Shown one piece after another: positions 1 through 9,680 of a DNA stretch of 64,000 nt. How positions within the stretch are numbered: the stretch's first letter is position 1; each line of letters opens with the position of its first letter. A model generated the notes under the pieces. It searched no databases. It saw only the letters and a list, made by a program, of their open reading frames with translations, and was not told the origin of the DNA. The translations under genes and the position numbers were made by a program. The stretch covers positions 5,035,001 through 5,099,000 of the forward strand of contig CP102593.1 in assembly GCA_025666215.1 (NCBI GenBank). Direction: 5' to 3'. The DNA is from Xanthomonas campestris pv. phormiicola (lineage in GTDB: Bacteria; Pseudomonadota; Gammaproteobacteria; Xanthomonadales; Xanthomonadaceae).

Positions 1-540
1 CTGCTGCGCGCGCGCTTCATCGCCAAGAACGACATGGAACGCTGGCCGGGCATGCGCCGGCTCGGCGCGCTGGCGCAGACCCTGTTCATCAGCCGCCGGC
101 GGATCGACGCGGCCAACGTGGCGGCGGCCGTCGCCGCGCAGATCCGCCCCGACCACGACGTGGTGCTGTTCGCCGAAGGCACCACCTCGTCCGGCGAGCG
201 CGTCGCCCCGTTCAAGTCCAGCCTGTTCTCGCTGTTCCTCGGTGGCGGCGCCGACGCCCGGCCATGGACGCTGCAACCGTTCACCCTGGAAGTGCTGTGC
301 GTCGATGGCCGCCGCCTGGCGCACGGCGGCGAGCGCGACGCCTACGCGTTCTACGGCACGATGCAGGCCGGCGCCCACGTCATGCGCTTCCTGCGCTCGT
401 CCGGCGCCGTGGTGCGGGCGACCTTCCACGCGCCGATCGCGCTCGACCACGGCGCCGAGCGCAAGGCGCTGGCGCAGCGGCTGCACGCGATCGTGGCAGC
501 GTCGCTGCCTGCGCCGCGCAGCGACGCCCGCCCGGCATAG
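1..540 (+). CDS. PlsC-like 1-acylglycerol-3-phosphate acyltransferase, 3' part
   Basis: The frame is open from the first base and ends at a TAG at 538-540, so only the C-terminal 179 residues are present and the start lies outside the window. The visible motif EGTTSSGERV followed by FKSSLF matches the EGTR-type block III and the downstream region of LPLAT/PlsC acyltransferases, which transfer an acyl chain to lysophosphatidic acid at the membrane. The HX4D motif must lie upstream. The later LQPFTLEVLCVDGRR segment fits the family's C-terminal part. The family call is fairly safe; the exact acceptor (lysophosphatidate, ornithine lipid or other) cannot be decided. Confidence 0.75.
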   Translation: MLRARFIAKNDMERWPGMRRLGALAQTLFISRRRIDAANVAAAVAAQIRPDHDVVLFAEGTTSSGERVAPFKSSLFSLFLGGGADARPWTLQPFTLEVLCVDGRRLAHGGERDAYAFYGTMQAGAHVMRFLRSSGAVVRATFHAPIALDHGAERKALAQRLHAIVAASLPAPRSDARPA

Positions 541-603
541 GCCGCACGCGCCGCTGCGGCGCGCCCCGAGGCACCGCGCCGCTGTTCGCGCCGCCCCGCC
601 GGG

Positions 604-2940
604 TCAGTGCTTCGGCAAAGGCTGCATGCGGTAGTTGTCCGGCGGTGTACTGCCGAGCAGGTATTGCACGAAGTAGTCCCAGCGGCGGCGGGTCACGTAG
701 GGCGTGGCGTCGTCGCCATAGGCGTGCTTGGCGTTGGGCAGCACCAGCATGTCGAAGCTCTTGTTGGCCTTGATCAGCGCGTCGGCCATCAACAGCGATT
801 CGTAGGGCGGGACGTTGTCGTCCAGGCTGCCGTGCACCAGCATCAGCCGGCCCTTGAGGTTGGCGGCGAGCAGCGGATTGGCCTGGTTGTCGTAGCTGCC
901 CTTGCCCTGCTTGTCCACGCTGAGCGGCCCCTGGTACTTCTCGCCCCAGTCGTCCTCGTAATCGCGGTTGTCGTGGTTGCCGCTCTCCGACCAGGCCACC
1001 TTGAAGAAATCCGGGTAGCGCAGCATCGCGTCGGTGGAGGCGTTGCCGCCGCCGGAGTGGCCCCAGATGCCCACGCGCTGCAGGTCGATCCATGGATAGC
1101 GCTGCCCCAGCTCCTTCAACCCGGCCACCTGGTCGGGCAAGGTGTTGTCGCCCATGTCCGCGTACCAGGTGTCGTGGAAGGCCTTGGAGCGCCACGGCGT
1201 GCCCATGCCGTCGATGGCCACGACGATGAAGCCCAGTTCGGCCAGCGCCTGGTTGTCGCCATGGCTGGGCAGGAAACTGCGCCCGCGCACCGAGCCGGTC
1301 TGCGGGCCCGGGTAGATGTAGTCGATGACCGGATAGCGCTTGGCGGGGTCGAAGTGGGAGGGCTTGAACATCACCCCGTACAGCACGGTCCTGCCGTCGC
1401 GCGCCTGCACCGTGATCGGCACCGGCGCGACCCAGCCGGCGGCCTGCAGGCGGCCGATGTCGGCCTTGGCCACGGTGGCGAGGGTGCGGCCGTCGCCGGC
1501 CTGGCGCAGCAGCGTCACCGGCGGCTGGGTGGTGGTGGAGTAGCTGTCGACGAAGCGCTGGCCATCCGGCGACAGGGCGATGGCGTGGTCGGCCGGCTCC
1601 GGCGTCAGCAGCTGCGGCGCGCCGCCATCCAGGCCGACCTTCCACAGCTGCTGGTCGTACGGATCCAGCCCGCGGGTGCGGCCGACGCCGCGGAACCAGG
1701 CGGTGCGGGTCTTGGCATCGACCTTCAGCAACTCGGTGACGTTGCCCTCGCCGGTGGTGATGGCGCGCTTGGGCTTGCCGGTGGCCAGGTCGTACAGATA
1801 CAGCTGGCCCCAGTTGCTGCGTTCGGAAAACCACACCGCTTCGTTGCGCTCCGGCAGGTAGGCCCAGTTCGCCGCGACCTGGCCGCTTTCGTAGTAGGTC
1901 TTGGCGGTTTCCCGGAACGCGGTGCGGACCGCGCCGGTGGCCGCGTCGGCGATCCGGAACCAGGCGTCCTTGTGATAGCGCGAGGTGGAGACGAACGCCA
2001 GGGTCTTGCTGTCCGGCGCCCACTTCACGTCGTCCCAGCCGCCGTCCGGGCCGCAGCTGACGTCGTCGCACAGGGTCGAGCGGTGCTGGTCCGGCGGCAT
2101 CTGCAGCCGCACCACCTTGCGTGCGGGCACGTCCACGATCACCCGCTCGATCATGGTCACGTCCTTGTCGCCGGGCATCGGGTACTTCCACTGCAGCAAC
2201 TCCGGATGCCCCAGCTTGCTCCTGACCAGGTACATGTCGCCGCTCTTGCGCTGGTCCTGCTGGAACGTGGCGATCCTGCGCGAGTCCGGCGACCACTCCA
2301 GGATCGCCTTGTCGCTGTGCTTCCAGCCGGCGTTGTCGGTGGCGTAGCCGAAGTCGCGCACGCCATCGGTGGTGAGCTGGGTTTCCCTGCCCGAGCCCAG
2401 GTCGCGCAGCCACAGGTTCCAGTCGCGGACGAACGCCTCGCTCTTCTTGTCCGGCGACACCATGCCCGGCTCGGGCTTGTCCTTGGCGTAGACCTTGCTG
2501 CAATGCGCGCCGGCGTCGCAGAACACCTGGGTGTCGCGCACGCTGAAACGGTAGCGGCCATCGGCGGCCAGGCTCAGCGACTTGATCGGCAGGTCGGTCG
2601 CGGCCAGCGGCCGCTCGGTGAGCGCCAGCAAGGTATTGAGCGACGCGGCCAGCGCGGCCTGGTCGAACAGCGGCGCGCGCTGGCCGCTGACCGCGTCCAT
2701 CCGCATGAAGTGGTCGCCGCCGGCGTCGTGGTCGACATAGGCGAAATGGGTGGCGTCCAGCCAGTCCACGCGCTGGACCGCATGGTCCAGCAACGGTTGC
2801 GTCAGATGGCCGAGCGCGCGCTCGGCCCGCGCATAGTCGGCGGCGGTGACAGCCGGCGCCTGCGCGGCGGCGGCGGCCGGCAGGAGCATGGCCAGGAGGA
2901 CGGCGCCGAGCGAACGTGGGGCAAGGAGCGGGGAAGGCAT
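604..2940 (-). CDS. Exported S9 family (DPP4-like) peptidase
   Basis: A 778-residue protein with an N-terminal signal peptide (hydrophobic run ending in AAAAAQA), a beta-propeller DPPIV_N-type region and a C-terminal alpha/beta-hydrolase peptidase domain. The catalytic triad is visible as Ser629 in GHSGGG, Asp707 in HGSLDDN and His739 in KHAYGDD, close to the spacing of human DPP4. The family cleaves dipeptides or short peptides, often after Pro or Ala, and the signal peptide places the protein in the periplasm or outside. The start MPSPLLAPRS was chosen because it directly precedes the signal peptide; the frame stays open upstream but without signal-like sequence. A second DPP4-like gene lies at 15936-18167. 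Confidence 0.9.
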   Translation of the reverse strand: MPSPLLAPRSLGAVLLAMLLPAAAAAQAPAVTAADYARAERALGHLTQPLLDHAVQRVDWLDATHFAYVDHDAGGDHFMRMDAVSGQRAPLFDQAALAASLNTLLALTERPLAATDLPIKSLSLAADGRYRFSVRDTQVFCDAGAHCSKVYAKDKPEPGMVSPDKKSEAFVRDWNLWLRDLGSGRETQLTTDGVRDFGYATDNAGWKHSDKAILEWSPDSRRIATFQQDQRKSGDMYLVRSKLGHPELLQWKYPMPGDKDVTMIERVIVDVPARKVVRLQMPPDQHRSTLCDDVSCGPDGGWDDVKWAPDSKTLAFVSTSRYHKDAWFRIADAATGAVRTAFRETAKTYYESGQVAANWAYLPERNEAVWFSERSNWGQLYLYDLATGKPKRAITTGEGNVTELLKVDAKTRTAWFRGVGRTRGLDPYDQQLWKVGLDGGAPQLLTPEPADHAIALSPDGQRFVDSYSTTTQPPVTLLRQAGDGRTLATVAKADIGRLQAAGWVAPVPITVQARDGRTVLYGVMFKPSHFDPAKRYPVIDYIYPGPQTGSVRGRSFLPSHGDNQALAELGFIVVAIDGMGTPWRSKAFHDTWYADMGDNTLPDQVAGLKELGQRYPWIDLQRVGIWGHSGGGNASTDAMLRYPDFFKVAWSESGNHDNRDYEDDWGEKYQGPLSVDKQGKGSYDNQANPLLAANLKGRLMLVHGSLDDNVPPYESLLMADALIKANKSFDMLVLPNAKHAYGDDATPYVTRRRWDYFVQYLLGSTPPDNYRMQPLPKH

Positions 2941-3343
2941 GGCGTGGGGGTTCCGGAGCGGACAGGTGCGGACGGCGGGAAGCGATCCTTGCGCGTAATC
3001 CGCCGATGCTACGCCCTGCCCGGCCGGCGCCCCCCTGCCGGAAGTCGTAGTGGCGCACTGCCGACGCCCGGCGCGGCAGCGCTTGCATCCCGTCGGCCGC
3101 GGCGTCGCCGTCCGCAGTGGGCCGGATCGCGGCCGGAACGCCGGCGGCCGCGCGCGCCGCGTCCGTCCGAGTCGTGGCCGCTGTGCGGCGCTCCCGGCGT
3201 TGGTATCGGCAGGCAACAGCGACCGGCGCGGCGTCTTCCCGACCCGCACAGGAGTCCGGCGCGGCTGCCTGCCTGTCGCAGCGCGCGTCCGCATACGGAC
3301 GGCGTCCACGCGGGCCCATACCAACAGTTCATGGAGAACGCAA
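2941..3343. other. Intergenic region between divergent S9 peptidase and MNIO operon
   Basis: About 400 GC-rich bases separate the start of the S9 peptidase (minus strand) from the start of the small CxxC protein (plus strand). It should hold both promoters. I see no convincing -35/-10 pair, hairpin or additional gene. Open frames here are typical of high-GC DNA. Confidence 0.5.
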
Positions 3344-3583
3344 ATGAAGAGCACAAGGGCAGCAGTAGCGTCGTTCCGGTCCCCGCACGCGGTCACCGTC
3401 GCGGTGCCGGTGGAGGTCGGCAACGACATCGAGAAGATGCACAAGATCACCCGGGAAATCCTCGGCCGGCTTGGCTGCGCGGCCTGCCATTCCGGCTTCG
3501 ACCTGCGCTTCGTGATCGAACGCGACTTCCGGGTCAATCCGGCGCTGGAGATCGAGGGTTTCGCGCCGCGGATCGGCCCCTGA
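3344..3583 (+). CDS. Small CxxC protein, candidate MNIO substrate or partner
   Basis: A 79-residue protein starting at ATG 3344, seven bases after GGAG. It has no signal peptide or membrane segment. The middle reads GRLGCAACHSGFDLRF with Cys45 and Cys48, and the C-terminus is hydrophobic/acidic, ending in APRIGP. It sits 15 bases upstream of a DUF692 (MNIO) gene on the same strand, with GGAGG in the gap, so the two are very likely co-transcribed. MNIO enzymes are known to modify Cys-containing (or C-terminal Asp-containing) precursor peptides, so this is a plausible RiPP precursor with the CxxC as target. It could instead be a small accessory subunit. CAACH resembles a heme c site, but without export that reading is unlikely. 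Confidence 0.7.
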   Translation: MKSTRAAVASFRSPHAVTVAVPVEVGNDIEKMHKITREILGRLGCAACHSGFDLRFVIERDFRVNPALEIEGFAPRIGP

Positions 3584-3598
3584 CCGGAGGCATCGGCG

Positions 3599-5041
3599 AT
3601 GCATGCCCTGCCCGATCTTGGCGTCGGCCTGGTGCTGTGGCCGGAGTTGATGCCGGTCCTGGCCGAGGACGACGGCGCGATCGGGGTGGTCGAGATCGAA
3701 CCGGAATTCTTCTGGTTCGAGACTGGCAACGCGCAGGCGCCGATGCGCATCGACACCGGCATGGTGCGGCAGCTCGCCGAGCTGCCGCAGCACAAACTCG
3801 TGCACGGCGTGGCCTCCCCGGTGGGCGGCTCGCTGGCACCGGAGCCGCAACGCCTGCAACTGATGCGCGAGGTCGTGCAGGCGCTGGGGGCGCCGTGGGC
3901 CAGCGAACACCTGAGCTTCAACGCAGTGCCGCTGGCCGGCGGTCCGGTCGATTCCGGTTTCCTGCTGCCGCCGCTGCAGACCGTGGAGAGCGCGCAGCAG
4001 GCAGCGGCCAATCTCCGCACGATGGCGCACGGCCTGCAGGTGCCGTTCGCGGTGGAGAACAACGTCAATTATCTGCGCCCGGTCGCTGGCGAACTCAGCG
4101 ACGGCGCGTTCCTGGCTGAAGTGGCGACCCAGGCCGACTGCGGCATCCTGCTCGACCTGCACAACCTGTGGACGAACCAGAAGAACGGCCGCCAGCCGGT
4201 GCGCGAGGCGATCGCCGCGCTGCCGCTCGAGCGGGTCTGCGAACTGCACCTGGCCGGCGGCTTCGCGCATCGCGGCTACTGGCTGGACGCGCATTCCGGA
4301 CTCGTCGATGAAGACCTGATGCGACTGGCCGCCGACGTGGTTCCCGCACTGCCCAACCTGCGCGCGATCGTGTTCGAGATGCTGCCGACCGCGTTGGCGC
4401 AGGTCGGTATCGCCGATGTGCGCAGGCAGATCGACAGACTGCACACGCTGTGGGCGCTGCGCCGGCCCGGCGCACCCGCGCCGCATCCGGCAGCGGGCCG
4501 CGCCCGCCGCGATGGCGACGCCGCGCCGTCGCCTGCCGACTGGGAACGGACGCTGGGCGCGCTGGTACGCGGCGACGCGCCGGGCGCGCATGCCGTCGCC
4601 GCCCTGCTGGACGATCCCGGCGTCGCCCTGCTGCGGGAACTGGCCAGCAATGCGCGCGCCGGGCAGATCGCCAGCGCGGCGCGGCTGACCACGCGCATGC
4701 TGCTGGCGCATGGCGGCGAGGCCGCCTTCCGCCTCCTGTTCGAGGACTACGCCGCAGCGCAGCCGCCACGCCAGTTCGCCAGCAGCGAGGCGCTGGGCTT
4801 TCTGCAGCATGTGCAGCTCGCCGCGCCGGCGATTCCGCAGCTCGCCCAGGTGGTGATGTTCGAAAGCGCCGTGATCCGTTCCGCGCTGCATGGCGACGCG
4901 CGCGTCGTCGCCTTCGACGGCGACCCGGTGCCGCTGCTCACCGCGCTGGCCGAACGGCGCGCACCGCCGCCGATGCAGGCATCCGGCAGATTCGCGATCG
5001 AGCTGCAGGGCGGCACGGTCACCGCCATTCGCGCCCGCTAG
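3599..5041 (+). CDS. DUF692 multinuclear non-heme iron oxidative enzyme (MNIO) with fused C-terminal domain
   Basis: A 480-residue protein. Residues 1 to about 285 carry the DUF692/MNIO TIM-barrel signature of MbnB, TglH and BufB, with likely metal ligands visible: His69 (LVHG), Glu103/His104 (SEHLSF), Glu153-Asn155 (VENN), Asp186/His188 (LDLHN), His217 (ELHLAGG), Asp230/His232 (LDAHSG) and Glu260 (FEM). Family members use two or three irons and oxygen to rearrange Cys or Asp residues in peptides. Residues from about 300 onward form a separate helical domain resembling the partner (MbnC/BufC-like) protein that in other systems is encoded separately. A low-complexity Pro/Arg linker at about 288-305 joins them. 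It starts at ATG 3599 after GGAGG. The small protein upstream is the obvious substrate candidate. Confidence 0.85.
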   Translation: MHALPDLGVGLVLWPELMPVLAEDDGAIGVVEIEPEFFWFETGNAQAPMRIDTGMVRQLAELPQHKLVHGVASPVGGSLAPEPQRLQLMREVVQALGAPWASEHLSFNAVPLAGGPVDSGFLLPPLQTVESAQQAAANLRTMAHGLQVPFAVENNVNYLRPVAGELSDGAFLAEVATQADCGILLDLHNLWTNQKNGRQPVREAIAALPLERVCELHLAGGFAHRGYWLDAHSGLVDEDLMRLAADVVPALPNLRAIVFEMLPTALAQVGIADVRRQIDRLHTLWALRRPGAPAPHPAAGRARRDGDAAPSPADWERTLGALVRGDAPGAHAVAALLDDPGVALLRELASNARAGQIASAARLTTRMLLAHGGEAAFRLLFEDYAAAQPPRQFASSEALGFLQHVQLAAPAIPQLAQVVMFESAVIRSALHGDARVVAFDGDPVPLLTALAERRAPPPMQASGRFAIELQGGTVTAIRAR

Positions 5042-5190
5042 CGTTCTGCATCGCCGGCACCCGCGTGCATGCGTTGCGCGATCTCCAGGACGCATCGGTC
5101 CTGGCACCGGACCGCCCGCGGATCCCGCCGCAGATCCCGCGCGCCGCCGGGCGATGCTGCGCCTGCACGGAATGCAGTTCGCTGCGCTCC

Positions 5191-5268
5191 CTGTAGAAGA
5201 CTTCAGCTCCGACAGCATCCACAACCGGAATATCGACCGCTCCGTTCGTCGCGGCTGAAGCCGCTCCA
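5191..5268. repeat. REP-like palindromic element, copy 1 (degenerate pair)
   Basis: Bases 5248-5268 read GTCGCGGCTGAAGCCGCTCC and form a small stem-loop. An inverted, degenerate partner lies at about 5191-5213. The same arrangement occurs at 45961-46030 and 50291-50355. These are xanthomonad REP/BIME-type intergenic repeats, here between the MNIO gene and the convergent hemB. Confidence 0.7.
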
Positions 5269-5319
5269 CAGCCAGCGGCATCATGCCGATCGCGACTACG
5301 CCGACACGCTCCTTCCGCC

Positions 5320-6522
<1,203 letters not shown>

Positions 6523-6771
6523 TCAGATCACCCCGCCGCCCAGGCTCAGCCGGATCACCCCGACCACGATCACCAGCCCGTTGAGGATCAGCCCGGTCTT
6601 GGCGCGGCCGCGGTTCGGGGCCGAGGTGAACAGCAGGCCGATCGCGGCGATGATCGCGCCGACCGCGGCGAACGGGATCACGAACCAGTTGCCCCAGCCC
6701 AGCAGCGGGATGAAGGCCAGGATCATCCACAGCAACGCCACGATGCCCCACAACAGACTGATCAAGCCCAT
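6523..6771 (-). CDS. Small three-helix membrane protein
   Basis: An 82-residue, almost entirely hydrophobic protein with roughly three membrane segments (residues 3-22, 26-48, 60-78). A short basic loop SAPNRGRAKTG lies before the last one. The pattern is like small DUF4190-type membrane proteins, but I cannot name a family. It lies alone between hemB and a lipoprotein gene on the other strand. Confidence 0.7.
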   Translation of the reverse strand: MGLISLLWGIVALLWMILAFIPLLGWGNWFVIPFAAVGAIIAAIGLLFTSAPNRGRAKTGLILNGLVIVVGVIRLSLGGGVI

Positions 6772-6949
6772 GCCGCCGCCCTACGCTGAATGCCAGTGCG
6801 CACCATAGCGCGCAGCCCTGGCGGCGCAAGCCAACTCTTGGCACGGGACTCACGGCGGCCATGCCACGGTGATGCGGCAATGGCGGGTGCGGCGCGGTTC
6901 ACCGGTCGCGCCTATCATCGCCTCGTATCCGATCCGCGGGGGTAATGCC

Positions 6950-7381
6950 ATGAACGTCCGACCGCTGTTGCCGCTGGCGCTGCTGCTTGCGCTGGCCGGC
7001 TGCGCCAGTTCCTCCAAGGTGATGGTCGGTGCGCCGCGTCTGCCGATCGACCCGGCCCTGGTCCAGATCTATTCGACCCCGCCGCCGGGCGCGGTCGACA
7101 TCGCCCAACTCGAATCGTCCAGCGCGGCCGGCTTCGGCACCCAGGGCCAGACCGATGCGGCGATGGCCCGGCTCAAGCGCGAGGCGGCCAGGCTCGGCGC
7201 CAACGGCGTGGTGCTGATGGGCGTGGCCTCGCAGCGCTCGGGCGGCAGCGTGTCGGTGGGCGCCGGCAGCTACGGCGGCCACGTCGGCGGCGGCCTGGGC
7301 ATCGGCATCCCGACCACGCAGAAGCGCGCCGCCGGCATGGCGATCTGGGTGCCGCCGGGGGCGCAGGTGCGCACTCCCTAG
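6950..7381 (+). CDS. Small outer-envelope lipoprotein
   Basis: A 143-residue protein starting MNVRPLLPLALLLALAGCASS. This is a type II signal peptide with lipobox LAGC, so Cys20 should be lipidated after cleavage by signal peptidase II. The mature part has an AARLGANGVVLMG segment, as in heavy-metal-binding/YbjQ-like or DUF4156-like lipoproteins, and a Gly/Ser-rich stretch (about 97-125). The ATG at 6950 is chosen because it begins the signal peptide; a nearby ATG at 6945 is out of frame. Function unknown. Confidence 0.75.
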   Translation: MNVRPLLPLALLLALAGCASSSKVMVGAPRLPIDPALVQIYSTPPPGAVDIAQLESSSAAGFGTQGQTDAAMARLKREAARLGANGVVLMGVASQRSGGSVSVGAGSYGGHVGGGLGIGIPTTQKRAAGMAIWVPPGAQVRTP

Positions 7382-7704
7382 AAGTTCAAAGGCAGCGCAT
7401 GGAGAGCCCTACCTGACTGTAGATGAATTTATTCACATTTGTGTAGCAATAAATTTATGGGAACTTCACGCAGAATGTGCGAAATTTGTCAGGACCTGCA
7501 TTCTACTTAGTGCACAAGGACGATGGCTGTAGCAGGCTCACAATTGGGGTTTTCTCTCGCTGGCTTCCGGGCCAGTACGGGCGTCCGTGAAGTCGGCGCG
7601 CCAACCGTCCTTGCACATCGCGCTATCCGGCCGGGAGCCATCAGCTCCGCGGCGGGACATGTACGTTTCAATTACCTGCACAGCGACAACCTGCGAGATA
7701 CGCC
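7382..7704. other. AT-rich boundary segment with nested hairpin
   Basis: This gap separates the core-like lipoprotein gene from the type IV secretion remnant. It contains a nested inverted repeat: GAAGTTC (7381-7387) pairs with GAACTTC (7461-7467), and inside it AATTTATT (7426-7433) with AATAAATT (7448-7455) and CACA/TGTG. The stretch 7410-7470 is much more AT-rich than its surroundings. It could terminate the lipoprotein transcript or mark an insertion boundary. The remaining 240 bases hold no gene I can support and probably carry the promoter of the next gene. Confidence 0.5.
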
Positions 7705-8469
7705 ATGATTGAACCTACCCGCCGTTCACGCAAGCCATTTTCCTGCCTGGCCACAGGGTTGCTGCTGGCTGCGGGCCTTTGTGCCAGTCAAGCCAATGCG
7801 CAATGGATCGTGCATGACCCTACCTCCCTTGGCGAAACGCTGAAGGAATATGCCGAGGATGCCAAGCGGTGGACAGACACCCTCAAGCAGTACAAGGATC
7901 AGATCGCGCATTACCAGCAACAGCTGATCAAGCTGCAGAGCCTCAACCTGACTGGCTCGACCATGCAAGATGACTTCACCGAGCGCGCCGATGACTACGG
8001 GATGGAAGATGCCTGTCCAGGTGGGAGCGGCAGCGGTGTGACTGGCCTGGTGAATGGCTTCAAGAATTTGCTGCCCAATATGCAGGGCAATCTGGTCGAA
8101 GAGCAGTTGAAGGTCTGCCAGCAGTTGGTTCTGACCGACAATGCGCGCTACAACGAGTCGGTACGCATGCTCAAGCGTCTGATCCAGCGCAACAAGGATT
8201 TCCAGGAAAAGATCCAGGCCCAGCGCAATAGCGTCGGGACCAGCCAGGGCGCACTCGCGGCGAACGACAACGAGGTCTCCCGGTTCATGACCCAGAATTC
8301 CATGGACCTCGATTACTGGCAGGCCAAGATCAAGGCCTATGATGCCCGCGAGATGACCCTGAAGAACGACCAGACGAAGCTCGCCAAGCGCGCGCTCGAC
8401 GGCAGCAGTTCGATCTTTGGCCAAGTAGTGCAGGCAGCCGCATTGAAGACGGCGCTGTCTGTCGATTAA
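7705..8469 (+). CDS. VirB5/TrbJ-like type IV secretion protein
   Basis: A 254-residue exported protein. The signal peptide ends near SQANAQW (about residues 30-34) and is followed by a long helical, Gln/Lys-rich region (LKEYAEDAKRWTDTLKQYK) typical of VirB5/TrbJ minor pilus components. A Gly/Ser loop with a Cys (DACPGGSGSG) and a second Cys (KVCQQL) could form a disulfide. It lies directly upstream of a VirB6-like gene on the same strand, an order also found in Xanthomonas T4SS operons. No ATPase or core-complex gene (VirB4, B8-B11) is in the window, so the module is orphaned here. Confidence 0.7.
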   Translation: MIEPTRRSRKPFSCLATGLLLAAGLCASQANAQWIVHDPTSLGETLKEYAEDAKRWTDTLKQYKDQIAHYQQQLIKLQSLNLTGSTMQDDFTERADDYGMEDACPGGSGSGVTGLVNGFKNLLPNMQGNLVEEQLKVCQQLVLTDNARYNESVRMLKRLIQRNKDFQEKIQAQRNSVGTSQGALAANDNEVSRFMTQNSMDLDYWQAKIKAYDAREMTLKNDQTKLAKRALDGSSSIFGQVVQAAALKTALSVD

Positions 8470-8523
8470 GCGCGTCGTAGCAACCGCAGCTTCGCTATCA
8501 GCAGGAATTAATCGGGAAGAAAC

Positions 8524-9663
8524 ATGGACAGCATTTTCCAGGGGGCGATGAACTGGTTGCATCCGATGGCGGATACCGGGCTCGGTGATTACGTTTTTTT
8601 CAAGCTGATCAACACGTACTTGAACAGCGAGATCAATACCTTTGGCATGGAGCTGATGAAGCGGGCGATGAACTGGGTCAGCGTCATCGCCATGACCGCG
8701 GTCACCCTCTGGGTGCTGCTGGCCGGGTATCGTATCGCCACCGGCCAGTCGCGCGAGTCCGCGTTGGCTACCATGGTCAAGGCCACCAAGATCGTGGTCA
8801 TCCTCGGCATCGCCAGCGCCGTGGGTGCCAACGGCGCCATGCTGCACAAGACCATGACCGACAACCTGGACCAGGAGATCCACGGGCTGTTCACCGGCGA
8901 TGCCGGTAGCGCCGCCGATGCCATCGACGAGAACCTGGCCTATACCCAGCTCGCCCTGGCCGCCGTGGATGTGGTCCGCATCAGCCCCACCGATCCCGAA
9001 TCGCTGGACAAGAAGAACAAGGCCCTGTTCATGGCCGGCTTCGGCGCCGCCAGCCCCGCCATGGCCGCCGGTGCGATGCTGCTGCTGTTCAAGTTCACCA
9101 TGGCCTTCCTGGTCGGCGTCGGGCCCATCTTCATCCTCGCCCTGATGTTCGATCAGACCAAGGACCTGTTCAAGAAGTGGCTGTTCTACGTCATCGGCAC
9201 CCTGTTCTCCATGTCCATGCTCTCCGTGGTCTCGGCCATGGTGCTCAAGCTCTCGACCAAGGTCGCCATCGCACTGTGGGCCAGCAAAAGCATCAACGGC
9301 CTCCTCGGCACCGATACCGAAGGCCTCAGTTCGCAGGCGCTGCAGCAGGGTGGTATCGGCTTGCTGCTCACTGTCCTGATCGTCACCATGCCCACCGTCG
9401 CTGCCGCATTGTGGCAAGGAAATATGGGAACGTTCATGGCGTATTCGGCGTTTGGTGCTGGCGCGTCACCTGGGCCGCAGGGGCAGCCGCCGGGGGCATA
9501 TGCGCCGCCTCGCATTGCTAGCAGCGATGCCGCAACACAAAGCACGCCTATTCAGCAGTCACAAGTTAACCAACGATCTTCAGGTATGTCACAAACCGTA
9601 ATTTCTCCTGAGGGCAGCGGATCTATGGGCCAAGCAAATCAAAATCCCAGTCGATTTACCTGA
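8524..9663 (+). CDS. VirB6/TrbL-like type IV secretion membrane protein, intact copy
   Basis: A 379-residue polytopic inner-membrane protein. Hydrophobic segments lie at about 50-75, 90-110, 170-205, 215-245 and 275-305. A loop region (FTGDAGSAADAIDENLAYTQ) and a Pro/Gln/Ser-rich cytosolic or periplasmic tail from about 315 follow. This fits the TrbL/VirB6 family, which forms part of the T4SS inner-membrane channel. It is the only copy of three with a complete N-terminus (MDSIFQGAMNWLHP). Its codons 50-325 are nearly identical to the copy at 10738, while the tail (residues about 326-360) differs. Confidence 0.8.
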   Translation: MDSIFQGAMNWLHPMADTGLGDYVFFKLINTYLNSEINTFGMELMKRAMNWVSVIAMTAVTLWVLLAGYRIATGQSRESALATMVKATKIVVILGIASAVGANGAMLHKTMTDNLDQEIHGLFTGDAGSAADAIDENLAYTQLALAAVDVVRISPTDPESLDKKNKALFMAGFGAASPAMAAGAMLLLFKFTMAFLVGVGPIFILALMFDQTKDLFKKWLFYVIGTLFSMSMLSVVSAMVLKLSTKVAIALWASKSINGLLGTDTEGLSSQALQQGGIGLLLTVLIVTMPTVAAALWQGNMGTFMAYSAFGAGASPGPQGQPPGAYAPPRIASSDAATQSTPIQQSQVNQRSSGMSQTVISPEGSGSMGQANQNPSRFT

Positions 9664-9680
9664 ATTTAAATAAGGCATGT

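Noticed and set aside
380..3319. Long open frame antisense to the S9 peptidase and neighbours
   Set aside because: It is an Arg/Ala-rich shadow of the real genes produced by high GC third positions, with no domain or ribosome site.
3476..3490. CAACH in the small protein read as a c-type haem site
   Set aside because: The protein has no signal peptide, whereas haem c is attached in the periplasm. The MNIO neighbour explains the cysteines better.
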